Source: Wenzhouxiangella sp. (GTDB lineage: Bacteria; Pseudomonadota; Gammaproteobacteria; Xanthomonadales; Wenzhouxiangellaceae). From it: DNA of 32,931 nt. The stretch spans positions 1 through 32,931 of the forward strand of contig SKQI01000034.1 of assembly GCA_007119095.1 (NCBI GenBank), given 5' to 3'. The number at the start of each line of letters is the position of its first letter. Within the stretch, counting starts at the first letter, position 1. Of this stretch, positions 8,671 through 16,885 are shown piece by piece. Position numbers and translations under genes: made by a program. A model generated the notes under the pieces. The model was not told where the DNA came from. It searched no databases and was given only the letters and a program-made list of their open reading frames with translations.

Positions 8671-8869
8671 CGATCTTGCGACGAAGCTGGTCTCGCTGAT
8701 CGGTGACGATCCGCTCCAGGGTTTCTATCCGTTCACGGAACTCGGACTCGATCCGATCCAGGCGTTCCGTGTCGCTGGCGCCACGCCGGTGCGCATCGAA
8801 CCAGGCTTTGGCGATGGCTACAACGCCGAGGATGGCTGCAATTGCGACCATGGCGGAAAAAACGTTCAT
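8660..8869 (-). CDS. Small membrane protein with C-terminal coiled coil, PspB-like
   Basis: 69 aa: one N-terminal TM then RLDRIESEFRERIETLERIVTDQRDQLRRKIDEL, resembling the PspB C-terminal helix; overlaps the DUF502 start by 11 nt. Confidence 0.6.
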   Translation of the reverse strand: MNVFSAMVAIAAILGVVAIAKAWFDAHRRGASDTERLDRIESEFRERIETLERIVTDQRDQLRRKIDEL

Positions 8870-8884
8870 CTCGGCCTCCGGGTG

Positions 8885-9955
8885 TCAGGGCAGGGTTTCA
8901 GGCAGTTCGGCACCGTCTTCGCCATGCTGCTGGCGGCGACGCTGGTCAAGGCTGATGCGTTCCATCAGGTAACACAGACAATCCTGGCGCACGATGTGTT
9001 CATCGGTGGTCAGCATGGCCGGCATCAGCGGTCGGTTGGTGACGATTTCACCATTAGTGAAGGCAAAGCAATCATCGGACAAGTCATGACCGTCATGGCT
9101 GACGGCGCGCAGTGGGCGGGCGTGGCCGTTGACCGTGGTCGCCAGCCGTGTCCCTGGCGGCATTTCGCGAAAATTCAGCAGGTCCAGGTCGGGTTTGAAG
9201 TGCAAGTCGCGCGCCCGCGGCGAGAAACTGAAGTCGACCGCCTCATCAACCGTGACCGTTGCCACCATGCGGAACAACTCGAGGTCTTCTGGGGCCGGAA
9301 GCTGATCTGGCAGGGCTTCCAGATTGAGTACGCTTTCCAGGTAGGCGAGGGCATGGTCGGTGCCACCAACCTGGGCGGCAAGGCCACACTCAAGCGTAAC
9401 AGCCGGGCAGAACTCGCCGAAGGCCATGGACTGCACGCCCTTGGGCTCGGTGAAGTAGATGACGGTGCGGGAGAACAGCGCCGCAAGTTGCAGTCTTTTC
9501 GCTTCAATGCGATTGACCGCGGCATAGTGGGGGTTCTGGCCGGTATTGTTGTGAATGTCGATACTGGCAAATGGCTTGAGCTTGCGAACATGATCAGTAA
9601 TGGCTGAACACAGCTCGTGCCAGATGGTCTGTTGGCCGGCGGCCCCGGGCCAGCAGCGATTGAAGTCCGGCTGGTCAGCCAGTCTGCGTTGTCCCCGGGC
9701 CGCCGCTCTGACGTTGGCGATGAACAGGATCAGGCTACGGGGCAGCGGGTCTCGTGCGTAGCGTCCCTTCAGCAGACGTCTGATGGCCTCCCAGCCCGAT
9801 ACCTCGTTGCCATGCTGCAGCACGGAAACAAACAGCGGTTGTGGGCGCCTGCCAGGTAAATGGATCAGCGTCGGCCCATCTAGATGGGCGGATAATTCCG
9901 TGGCAGGCAAATCCAGAATGCCCGCCGGCAAATGGTCGAGGATGACCGGTTTCAT
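8885..9955 (-). CDS. M14/succinylglutamate desuccinylase-aspartoacylase-like metallohydrolase
   Basis: 356 aa: SVLQHGNEVSGWEAIRRLL (HxxE-type zinc ligands), FASIDIHNNTGQNPHYA. Confidence 0.75.
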   Translation of the reverse strand: MKPVILDHLPAGILDLPATELSAHLDGPTLIHLPGRRPQPLFVSVLQHGNEVSGWEAIRRLLKGRYARDPLPRSLILFIANVRAAARGQRRLADQPDFNRCWPGAAGQQTIWHELCSAITDHVRKLKPFASIDIHNNTGQNPHYAAVNRIEAKRLQLAALFSRTVIYFTEPKGVQSMAFGEFCPAVTLECGLAAQVGGTDHALAYLESVLNLEALPDQLPAPEDLELFRMVATVTVDEAVDFSFSPRARDLHFKPDLDLLNFREMPPGTRLATTVNGHARPLRAVSHDGHDLSDDCFAFTNGEIVTNRPLMPAMLTTDEHIVRQDCLCYLMERISLDQRRRQQHGEDGAELPETLP

Positions 9956-10109
9956 GTGTCAATCCGTTGGAGAATCCTTATAACCTAACCGCTTTCGCCG
10001 CTGGTTGGAAGTTTATCCGCGATGGGCTGGTCCAGCCTTGAAAAAATTGCGTACGACCCCAAGTCCGGCGTGGGGTGGAGAGCGTATTCCGAACCAGAGA
10101 AAAATGCCA

Positions 10110-11033
10110 ATGATCGAAGCAAAATCGCTGACTCGACGCTATGGACCGCTGGTTGCGGTCGACCGCATTTCCTTTTCCGTCGAGCCGGGCACGGTGCTCG
10201 GTTTTCTCGGGCCCAATGGTGCGGGCAAATCGACCACCATGAAGATGCTTACCGGATTTCTCGCGCCCACCGACGGCACGGCAGTCATTCATGGGCACGA
10301 TATCCGCACTGACTCCCTGGCTGCCCGTCGCAAGATTGGCTATCTGCCGGAAGGTGCGCCGCTGTATGGAGAGCTCAGCGTTGAGCGTTTCCTGCGATTT
10401 GTCGCAGAAGCCCGCGGTTTTCGCGGCACCGATGTGGGCCAGCGAGTCAATTCGGCCGCTGACCGGTTGAGCCTGGGCGAAGTGATGGGGCAAACCATCG
10501 AGACCTTGTCGAAAGGCTTCAAACGGCGGGTGGGTCTGGCCCAGGCCATCTTGCACGATCCGCCGGTTCTGGTGCTGGACGAGCCCACCGATGGTCTTGA
10601 TCCAAATCAGAAGCACGAGGTGCGCCGTCTGATCGGCGACATGGCTGCCGACAAGATCATCGTCATCTCCACCCACATCCTCGAGGAAGTCGACGCCTTG
10701 TGTAGCCGCGCGATGATCATCGCGCGTGGCCGCTTGCTGGCCGACGACACGCCAGCTGGCCTGCTTGCGCGGTCGCGCTATCACAATGCAATCACCCTGA
10801 CGCTGGACGACCTCGAAACAGCGGCATCGCGGCTGGGTGCACTGATCGAGTCGCGTGAGGTCGAGGTGCGCCGGGGCAAGTTGACGGTATTCCCATCCAG
10901 TCAGGGCAACCTGTTCGAGGCCGTCACCAGGACGATCCAGGCCGAAGGCTGGCAGGTCGACCAGCTGCAGCTGGAAGGTGGCCGTCTGGATGAGGTGTTC
11001 CGAACCGTGACCGACAATGCGGAGGCAGCCTGA
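10110..11033 (+). CDS. ABC transporter ATP-binding protein (GldA-like)
   Basis: MIEAKSLTRRYGPLVAV; Walker A GPNGAGKSTTMKM; LSKGFKRRVGLAQAILHDPPVLVLDEPTDGLDPNQ; start at 10104 or 10110 preferred to 10005. Confidence 0.9.
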   Translation: MIEAKSLTRRYGPLVAVDRISFSVEPGTVLGFLGPNGAGKSTTMKMLTGFLAPTDGTAVIHGHDIRTDSLAARRKIGYLPEGAPLYGELSVERFLRFVAEARGFRGTDVGQRVNSAADRLSLGEVMGQTIETLSKGFKRRVGLAQAILHDPPVLVLDEPTDGLDPNQKHEVRRLIGDMAADKIIVISTHILEEVDALCSRAMIIARGRLLADDTPAGLLARSRYHNAITLTLDDLETAASRLGALIESREVEVRRGKLTVFPSSQGNLFEAVTRTIQAEGWQVDQLQLEGGRLDEVFRTVTDNAEAA

Positions 11034-11767
11034 TGGGTAGTCTGGGAGTCATTCTGCGCCGCGAGCTGGCCAGCTATTTCGCAACGCCGGTTGCCTACGT
11101 CTTTATCGTCATTTACCTGCTGATGTCGGCGGCTTTCACCTTTTACCTGGGGGGCTTCTATGAACGAGAAATTGCCGACCTGGAGCCATTTTTCCGCTTT
11201 CATCCCTGGTTGTATCTGTTCCTGGTGCCGGCAATCGGCATGCGTCTTTGGGCAGAGGAGCGCAAGTACGGCACTGTTGAACTGCTACTGACACTGCCGA
11301 TTACGCCAACTGAAGCTGTGCTGGGAAAGTTTCTTGCGGCCTGGCTGTTCATTGGTCTGGGGCTGCTGCTGACGTTCCCGATCTGGATAACCGTGAACGT
11401 GCTTGGCAACCCGGATAACGGCGTTATCCTCGCGGCCTACCTGGGTAGCTGGTTGATGGCAGGTGGATTCCTGGCAATCAGCGCTTGTTTGTCCGCGGCA
11501 ACGCGAAATCAGGTGGTTGCTTTCATTCTGGCCGTGGTGGTCTGCTTCCTGTTTCTGCTGTCGGGCCTGCCAATGGTGCTGGATGTGTTCCGGGGCTGGT
11601 TGCCTCAGACCATGGTTGACGGCATTGCCAACCTGAGTTTCCTGGTCCACTACTCGTCGCTGTCGCGCGGGGTGATCGACCTGCGAGACCTGATTTATTT
11701 CGCCCTGGTCATCAGTTTCTGGCTGGTGGCCAACCGCATCGTTCTTGAATTGAAGAAGGCAGATTGA
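11033..11767 (+). CDS. ABC-2 type permease (GldF-like)
   Basis: 244 aa multi-TM; RRELASYFATPVAYVFIVIYLLMSAAFTFYLGGFYE; RLWAEERKYGTVELLLTLPIT; overlaps ATPase gene by 1 nt. Confidence 0.9.
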   Translation: MGSLGVILRRELASYFATPVAYVFIVIYLLMSAAFTFYLGGFYEREIADLEPFFRFHPWLYLFLVPAIGMRLWAEERKYGTVELLLTLPITPTEAVLGKFLAAWLFIGLGLLLTFPIWITVNVLGNPDNGVILAAYLGSWLMAGGFLAISACLSAATRNQVVAFILAVVVCFLFLLSGLPMVLDVFRGWLPQTMVDGIANLSFLVHYSSLSRGVIDLRDLIYFALVISFWLVANRIVLELKKAD

Positions 11768-13617
11768 TGACGAAGAATAACTGGTACTCGGGCGGCGCCC
11801 TGGTCCTGCTGGCCGTCCTCTTTTTGTCGCTGACCATGCTGTCTGCAAACTTGCTGACCGGCGCCAGGGTCGACTTGACCGAAAACCGGCTGTACACGCT
11901 GAGCAGCGGCACGGTCAATCTGATTCGAGCGATCGAAGAACCCATCACCCTCGACTTTTATTTCAGCGAGGATGCCAGCAGCGATCTGCCCCAGGTTCGC
12001 AACTTTGCCCGGCGGGTTGAAGAGTTGCTGAGTGAGATGGCACGCCGATCCAACGGCGGCCTGCAGGTGCGTCGCATTGATCCGCGACCTTTCTCCGAAG
12101 AGGAAGACCAGGCCGCGCGCTTTGGCCTGGAGTCAGTGCCGGTAGGGCGGGCTGGCGACACGCTGTATCTTGGCATTGTCGGCACCAACCTGCTTGACGG
12201 CCTCGAGGTGCTGCCATTTATCTCTCCGGCACGGGAAGCTTTCCTGGAGTACGAGTTGGCACGCATGATCTTCGCCTTGTCGCGTCCGGATCGCCCTCGA
12301 GTCGGTCTGTTGACGGGGCTACCCATGGATGGTGGCTTCGATATGCAGACAGGCCAGCGACGCGAGCCCTGGGTGATCTACGATCAGATTGATCAGATGT
12401 TCGAAATCGAACGCATCAGTCGCAGTGCCAGTGCGGTTCCCGACGGAATCGACGCACTGGTGCTGGTGCATCCGCGCGAGCTCGACGATGAGCTGCTTGC
12501 CGATATCGATCGTTTCGTGCTTGACGGTGGTCGTCTGCTTGCTTTCGTCGACCCGCTGGCCGAGGCAGACACCGGCCCTGATCCCAGTGATCCGATGTCG
12601 GCCCTGACCGCAGATCGCTATTCCAGCCTGGAACCGTTGTTTAGTGCCTGGGGGCTGAAGTTCGAGCCCCAGCGCTTCGTCGCAGATCTTGGCCAGGCTC
12701 TGGAGGTGAGTATGCAGCAGGGGCGCACAACCGTACGACACCCGGCAATTATCGGCGTCACCAGAGGGCGGATGAACCCTGACGATGTCACCACCGGCGA
12801 GCTTGATACCGTCAATCTAGCCAGCGCTGGCGCGCTGAGTCTTGATGAAGATAGCCGGCTATCGATCGAACCGTTAATGATGTCCAGTAGCCAGGCGGGG
12901 ATGCTTGATGCCGAGCGCCTGCGTTTCCTGGGGGATCCCAGCGAGCTGGCAGCAGAGATGGCCGCGACGGGAGAGAATTACATTCTGGCGGCGCGCTTGT
13001 CGGGGCCGGTGTCAAGCGCTTTTCCGGAGCAGAACGGCGATCAATCCACCGACATCAACGTCATTGTGGTCGCTGATACCGATTTGTTGTCTGATCGGTT
13101 CTGGGTACAGCAGCAGCGTTTCTTTGGCACCGTGCTGCTGGAGCCTTTTGCCAGCAATGGCGATTTTGTCATCAACGCCATTGACAATCTGCTCGGCAAC
13201 GCTGATCTGATCAGCGTGCGTAGTCGCGGTGTGTCGAGCAGGCCCTTCGTACTGGTCGACGAGTTGCGACGCGAAGCGGAACAACGCCTGCGAGCAACGG
13301 AACAGCGGCTGGAAGCTGAGTTGGCTGAAACCGAGCGTCGGCTGAACGATTTGCAGCAGGCCAGGGGCGATACAGACCTGACTGTCTTGAGCCCGGAGCA
13401 GGAGGCGGAGATCGACCGTTTCATGGAACAGCGCCTGGACATCCGGCGCCAGCTCAGGCAGGTGCGTCGCGACCTGGATCGTGATATCGAAGCCCTGGGC
13501 ACGCGGGTCAAAATGATCAACATTTTCCTGATGCCGTTGTTGGTAACGGTTTTCGCGCTCTGGCTGGGTTGGTGTCGACGGCAGCAGATGCAGAAGCGGC
13601 AGGGGGCGGCAACATGA
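11764..13617 (+). CDS. GldG-family ABC-associated periplasmic protein
   Basis: 617 aa; N-terminal TM, ARVDLTENRLYTLSSGTVNLIRAIEEPITLDFYFS, C-terminal coiled coil plus TM; ATGA overlap with permease. Confidence 0.88.
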   Translation: MMTKNNWYSGGALVLLAVLFLSLTMLSANLLTGARVDLTENRLYTLSSGTVNLIRAIEEPITLDFYFSEDASSDLPQVRNFARRVEELLSEMARRSNGGLQVRRIDPRPFSEEEDQAARFGLESVPVGRAGDTLYLGIVGTNLLDGLEVLPFISPAREAFLEYELARMIFALSRPDRPRVGLLTGLPMDGGFDMQTGQRREPWVIYDQIDQMFEIERISRSASAVPDGIDALVLVHPRELDDELLADIDRFVLDGGRLLAFVDPLAEADTGPDPSDPMSALTADRYSSLEPLFSAWGLKFEPQRFVADLGQALEVSMQQGRTTVRHPAIIGVTRGRMNPDDVTTGELDTVNLASAGALSLDEDSRLSIEPLMMSSSQAGMLDAERLRFLGDPSELAAEMAATGENYILAARLSGPVSSAFPEQNGDQSTDINVIVVADTDLLSDRFWVQQQRFFGTVLLEPFASNGDFVINAIDNLLGNADLISVRSRGVSSRPFVLVDELRREAEQRLRATEQRLEAELAETERRLNDLQQARGDTDLTVLSPEQEAEIDRFMEQRLDIRRQLRQVRRDLDRDIEALGTRVKMINIFLMPLLVTVFALWLGWCRRQQMQKRQGAAT

Positions 13618-14651
13618 CAGCGCGCGGCATCCTGGCCCTTGGGGTATTGACCCTGGTCGCCCTGACACTGGCGCTGATTCTGGGGCGACCCGACTCCAGC
13701 AGCGAGCCAGTTGAAAGTCAGCCTCTGGTTCCTGGCCTCCGTGATCTCATCAACGAGGTGTCGGCCGTGGATGTGCTCGACGCAGATGGCGCGGCGCTGG
13801 TTTCATTGCGGCGCGACCGAGACCGTTGGCGGGTGCTGGAAAAAGCCGGCTACGAAGCGGACTTTGCCCTGGTCCATGATCTGCTTAGAGACCTTGCCTC
13901 AGGCCGCCGCCTGGAAGCGCGTACCAGCAATCCGGACTGGTACGAACGCCTGGGCGTTTCAGACCCGGGTCAGGGCAGCTCCGGCATCGCCCTGAGATTC
14001 CCGGACTCCGGGCTCCCTGGTCTGCTGATCGGCAACCTTGACAACACGGAATCAGGGCGCTTCGTCCGCCTTGAGGGAGAGTCACAAACCTGGCTGTCCG
14101 ACCGGCGACTGGATCTGCCCGCCACTACCTTGGGCTGGCTGGAGCGGGCAGTAATGGATATCCCGGCCAGTGAGCTTCGGGAGGTGACCCTTCGTCATCC
14201 GGATGGTGATTTCGTCCAACTCCGGGCTGCCAGCGATGATGGTGAGGATTGGGTGCTGATGAACGTTCCCGAGGGTCGTGAAGCTGTCCAGATGTGGCAG
14301 CTCAGACCGATAGCCAACGGCCTGGCGAACCTGAACCTGGAAGGCGTCCGAGCACACCAACAGGTGCCTGCCGATGCTGTCCGCGCACTTTACGTCACCC
14401 GTGATGGGCTGAATTTCGTTGCCAGCCTGTTCCAGGACGAGGACGGTCGCTGGGTGCACTTCACGGTCAGCGCGGAAGTTGCCGCGACCGGTGATGGCGA
14501 CCCTGAGCCTGCTCAGGAAGACACCGAAGCCCTTGCCAATGCAACGGCAGTCGATGCGCGTCTCAATCCATGGCAGTTTCGCGTTTCGGAGCGCAAGTTC
14601 GAGAACATGACCCGGCGCCTGGAGGAGCTGCTCACGCCGGAGGAGGCTTGA
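13614..14651 (+). CDS. DUF4340 domain-containing protein
   Basis: Starts at internal ATG 13614 (MTARGILALGVLTLVALTLALILG), overlapping GldG-like gene by 4 nt; order matches known GldG-DUF4340 operons. Confidence 0.82.
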   Translation: MTARGILALGVLTLVALTLALILGRPDSSSEPVESQPLVPGLRDLINEVSAVDVLDADGAALVSLRRDRDRWRVLEKAGYEADFALVHDLLRDLASGRRLEARTSNPDWYERLGVSDPGQGSSGIALRFPDSGLPGLLIGNLDNTESGRFVRLEGESQTWLSDRRLDLPATTLGWLERAVMDIPASELREVTLRHPDGDFVQLRAASDDGEDWVLMNVPEGREAVQMWQLRPIANGLANLNLEGVRAHQQVPADAVRALYVTRDGLNFVASLFQDEDGRWVHFTVSAEVAATGDGDPEPAQEDTEALANATAVDARLNPWQFRVSERKFENMTRRLEELLTPEEA

Positions 14652-14658
14652 GCAGTTC
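14625..14658. terminator. Hairpin across the overlapping 3' ends of DUF4340 and oxyR-like genes
   Basis: GAGCTGCTCA (14625-14634) / TGAGCAGTTC (14649-14658), 10-bp stem with one G-U, 14-nt loop; no clear T tract. Confidence 0.35.
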
Positions 14659-15543
14659 TTCATCCAAAGCGCTGAAGATATCCGCAATTTGTGCAATGAA
14701 CCCCTGCAAAGCGGACGTTTTTCGCCAAACCATGGCGATAGTGCGGCGCGGGCCTGGCTCACGAAAAGGCCGCACGACCAGGTTTTCGGTGGGGGCCACT
14801 GGCGGCTTGATGGCCAGGGTGGGCATCAAGGTGATACCGGTGTTGGCTGCAACCATCTGACGCAGCGTCTCCATGCTGGTTGCATGGAAATCGAGCTTTT
14901 CGTGCGCGCCGGTCATATGACAGACCTCCAGCGCCTGGTCGCGCAGACAGTGGCCGTCTTCCAGCAGCAATAATTCTTGCTGTTCAAGGTCTTGCAGGTC
15001 GATGAAGGCTTTTGATGCCAGCGGGTGCTGCTCTGGCATGGCAACGACAAAAGGCTCTTCGAAAAGCGCCTGACAGACGAGACGGTCGTCCGGGATTGGC
15101 ATGGCCAGCAGCGCTGCATCCAGTGAGCCGCGTTCCAGCATGTCGATAATGTCCTCTGTCTTTTCCTCGAACAATCGCAGGGTCAAGCGCGGGAAGCGCC
15201 GTCGAATCTCCGGAATGACGTGTGGCAACAGGTAAGGCGCCAAGGTCGGAAAGATACCGAGCCTCAAAGTGCCGGAATCCGGATCCCGCGAGCGACGGGC
15301 AATCGAGCGCATCGCCTCGATGTCATTGAGAATGGATCGGCCGCGCTGGACAATCTCCTCACCAATCGGGGTCAGCATGACCTGACGCGGAGAGCGCTCC
15401 ACCAGCTGCACGCCAAGTTCTTCCTCCAACTTGCGTATCTGCGTGCTCAGGGTCGGTTGACTGACATAGCATTGCTCAGCAGCTTTGCTGAAGTGCCTGA
15501 CATCAGCCAGCGTGACCAGATATTGGATGGCGCGAAAGTTCAT
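14632..15543 (-). CDS. oxyR: LysR-family hydrogen-peroxide-inducible regulator OxyR
   Basis: 303 aa; N-terminal LysR HTH; LLLLEDGHCLRDQALEVC matches the OxyR redox-cysteine loop. Confidence 0.92.
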   Translation of the reverse strand: MNFRAIQYLVTLADVRHFSKAAEQCYVSQPTLSTQIRKLEEELGVQLVERSPRQVMLTPIGEEIVQRGRSILNDIEAMRSIARRSRDPDSGTLRLGIFPTLAPYLLPHVIPEIRRRFPRLTLRLFEEKTEDIIDMLERGSLDAALLAMPIPDDRLVCQALFEEPFVVAMPEQHPLASKAFIDLQDLEQQELLLLEDGHCLRDQALEVCHMTGAHEKLDFHATSMETLRQMVAANTGITLMPTLAIKPPVAPTENLVVRPFREPGPRRTIAMVWRKTSALQGFIAQIADIFSALDEELLKPPPA

Positions 15544-15899
15544 TGCCTGAAAATCATTCTCAACATGGTCGAATTGTTGTGGCCTGAAGCACAGATGTCA
15601 ATCGAGCAGGGACTGTCATTTCAGCTGGCGCAGGGTCGATGACCAGCCTTGCGCCATTTCCTTCGAGAACATTGATACCGAGGGCGAAAAACTCGTGTGA
15701 ACGCCCGGGAGGCGCGGAGGCATTGCCTGAGGGTTGTCCGAATCTGCTGTCGATCCCGATGGCTGGCCGTTCAGTATTCGCTCCGCCATGGCAAGCTTCT
15801 GCCGCGAAATGAGCTCGAGACCGTCCCTTTCTGGGACCCAAGCATCAATTGATTCCTTGTCGCGCTACTTGAGCCTCGTCACTCAGGGAGGATCTCCAT

Positions 15900-16099
15900 A
15901 CTATCAGTGCTTCATTTGGCACATTAGCCACGAGTCTCTGCGAACGGCAATTTCCGATCAGGACGGCGTTTTTCGATTCCAGGGCTTTGGGCCGGGCAGG
16001 CGCAGCTTGCTGGTTCATGCAGAAGGTTTCAGCAGGTTCCGGAAAGATCTGGACGAGAACGCGGCGAATCTGGTGATCCAGTTGGAACCCGATGTTTGA
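15900..16099 (+). pseudogene. Possible remnant of a carboxypeptidase-regulatory-like (beta-sandwich) domain protein
   Basis: C-terminal half of ORF 15734-16099 reads SDQDGVFRFQGFGPGRRSLLVHAEGFSRFRKDLDENAANLVIQLEPDV, similar to DxDGxFxFxGLxPGxxxLxVxAxGF repeats; upstream part of the ORF shows no comparable domain. Confidence 0.4.
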
Positions 16100-16130
16100 G
16101 TGGTTGACGGGGCAAAGCCCCGAAAACCAC
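16100..16130. repeat. Inverted repeat GTGGTT-ga-CGGGGC-aaa-GCCCCG-aa-AACCAC
   Basis: 12 paired bases with a symmetric 2x2 internal loop and 3-nt loop, directly after the remnant ORF stop. Confidence 0.65.
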
Positions 16131-16151
16131 GCGATAGGCTTTTGTTATCGC
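16131..16151. promoter_or_regulatory. Candidate OxyR-type operator GCGATA-N9-TATCGC overlapping a possible ahpC promoter
   Basis: Perfect 6-bp arms. Contains ATAG-N7-TTAT, close to the OxyR ATAG-N7-CTAT half-operator. Possible TTGTTA (16142) - N17 - TGAAAT (16165) promoter overlaps. Confidence 0.35.
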
Positions 16152-16211
16152 AGCCATTGAAAAATGAAATTTGATTTCCTTGCCCAGGGACCCACCTCGG
16201 GTACTGTTCGC

Positions 16212-16237
16212 GAACGCTTTCGGGCGTTCTTTTTTTT
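16212..16237 (+). terminator. Terminator-like hairpin in the ahpC leader
   Basis: GAACGC-tttcgg-GCGTTC followed by TTTTTTTT; enclosed by GGGTAC (16199-16204) / GTACCC (16243-16248). Confidence 0.7.
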
Positions 16238-16264
16238 GCGTCGTACCCCAAGGAGAGTAATTTT

Positions 16265-16804
16265 ATGTTGACCATCGGAGACAAGTTTCCGAACTACAAC
16301 CTGAAGGCAACCGTCGGCACCGACATTGATTCGGCTTTTACCGATCTGAGCAACGACAGCTTTGCCGGCAAATGGCAACTGGTTTTCTTCTATCCGAAGG
16401 ACTTCACCTTTGTTTGCCCCACCGAGATCAAGGCTTACAGCGATCTGAAAGACGAATTTGCCGATCGCGATTGTGAAGTGCTTGCCGCCAGCACTGATTC
16501 GGAGTTTGTCCATATGGCATGGCGCAAGAGCCATGACGATTTGCGCGATCTGCAAATCCCGATGCTTGCCGATATCAAGCGTGAGCTCTCCAGCGAGCTT
16601 GGGATTCTGCATCCGGAAGAGGGCGTGGCGATGCGCGCGACTTTCCTGGTGGATCCGCAGGGAATCATCCGTCACGTTTCCGTGACCGACATGAATGTCG
16701 GGCGTAACCCCAAGGAAACACTGCGGATTCTGGATGCGCTTCAGTCTGATGAGCTGTGCCCGTGTAACTGGCAGCCGGGTCAGGATCATCTGAAGGCAGC
16801 CTGA
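16265..16804 (+). CDS. ahpC: Peroxiredoxin AhpC (2-Cys Prx)
   Basis: 179 aa; FFYPKDFTFVCPTEI peroxidatic Cys, C-terminal ELCPCNWQPG. Confidence 0.94.
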   Translation: MLTIGDKFPNYNLKATVGTDIDSAFTDLSNDSFAGKWQLVFFYPKDFTFVCPTEIKAYSDLKDEFADRDCEVLAASTDSEFVHMAWRKSHDDLRDLQIPMLADIKRELSSELGILHPEEGVAMRATFLVDPQGIIRHVSVTDMNVGRNPKETLRILDALQSDELCPCNWQPGQDHLKAA

Positions 16805-16816
16805 GCCTGGTCCAAA

Positions 16817-16844
16817 GATCCGGCGGCCACCGGGCTGCCGGGTC
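16817..16844 (+). terminator. Hairpin between ahpC and ahpD
   Basis: GATCCGGCGGCC-accg-GGCTGCCGGGTC, 12-bp stem including G-U pairs, followed by tgttcttttt. Confidence 0.6.
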
Positions 16845-16885
16845 TGTTCTTTTTCTACTACCAATCAGGTTCAGGAGTAATTTAA

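Noticed and set aside
15541-15730. 10-mer CATTGCCTGA at 15541-15550 and 15721-15730
   Set aside because: Only a 10-bp match, not extended on either side; could be coincidence and does not form a clear repeat element.
15560-15841. Minus-strand 93-aa ORF in the oxyR-ahpC spacer
   Set aside because: Non-ATG start, no domain I can recognise; more likely part of the eroded spacer.
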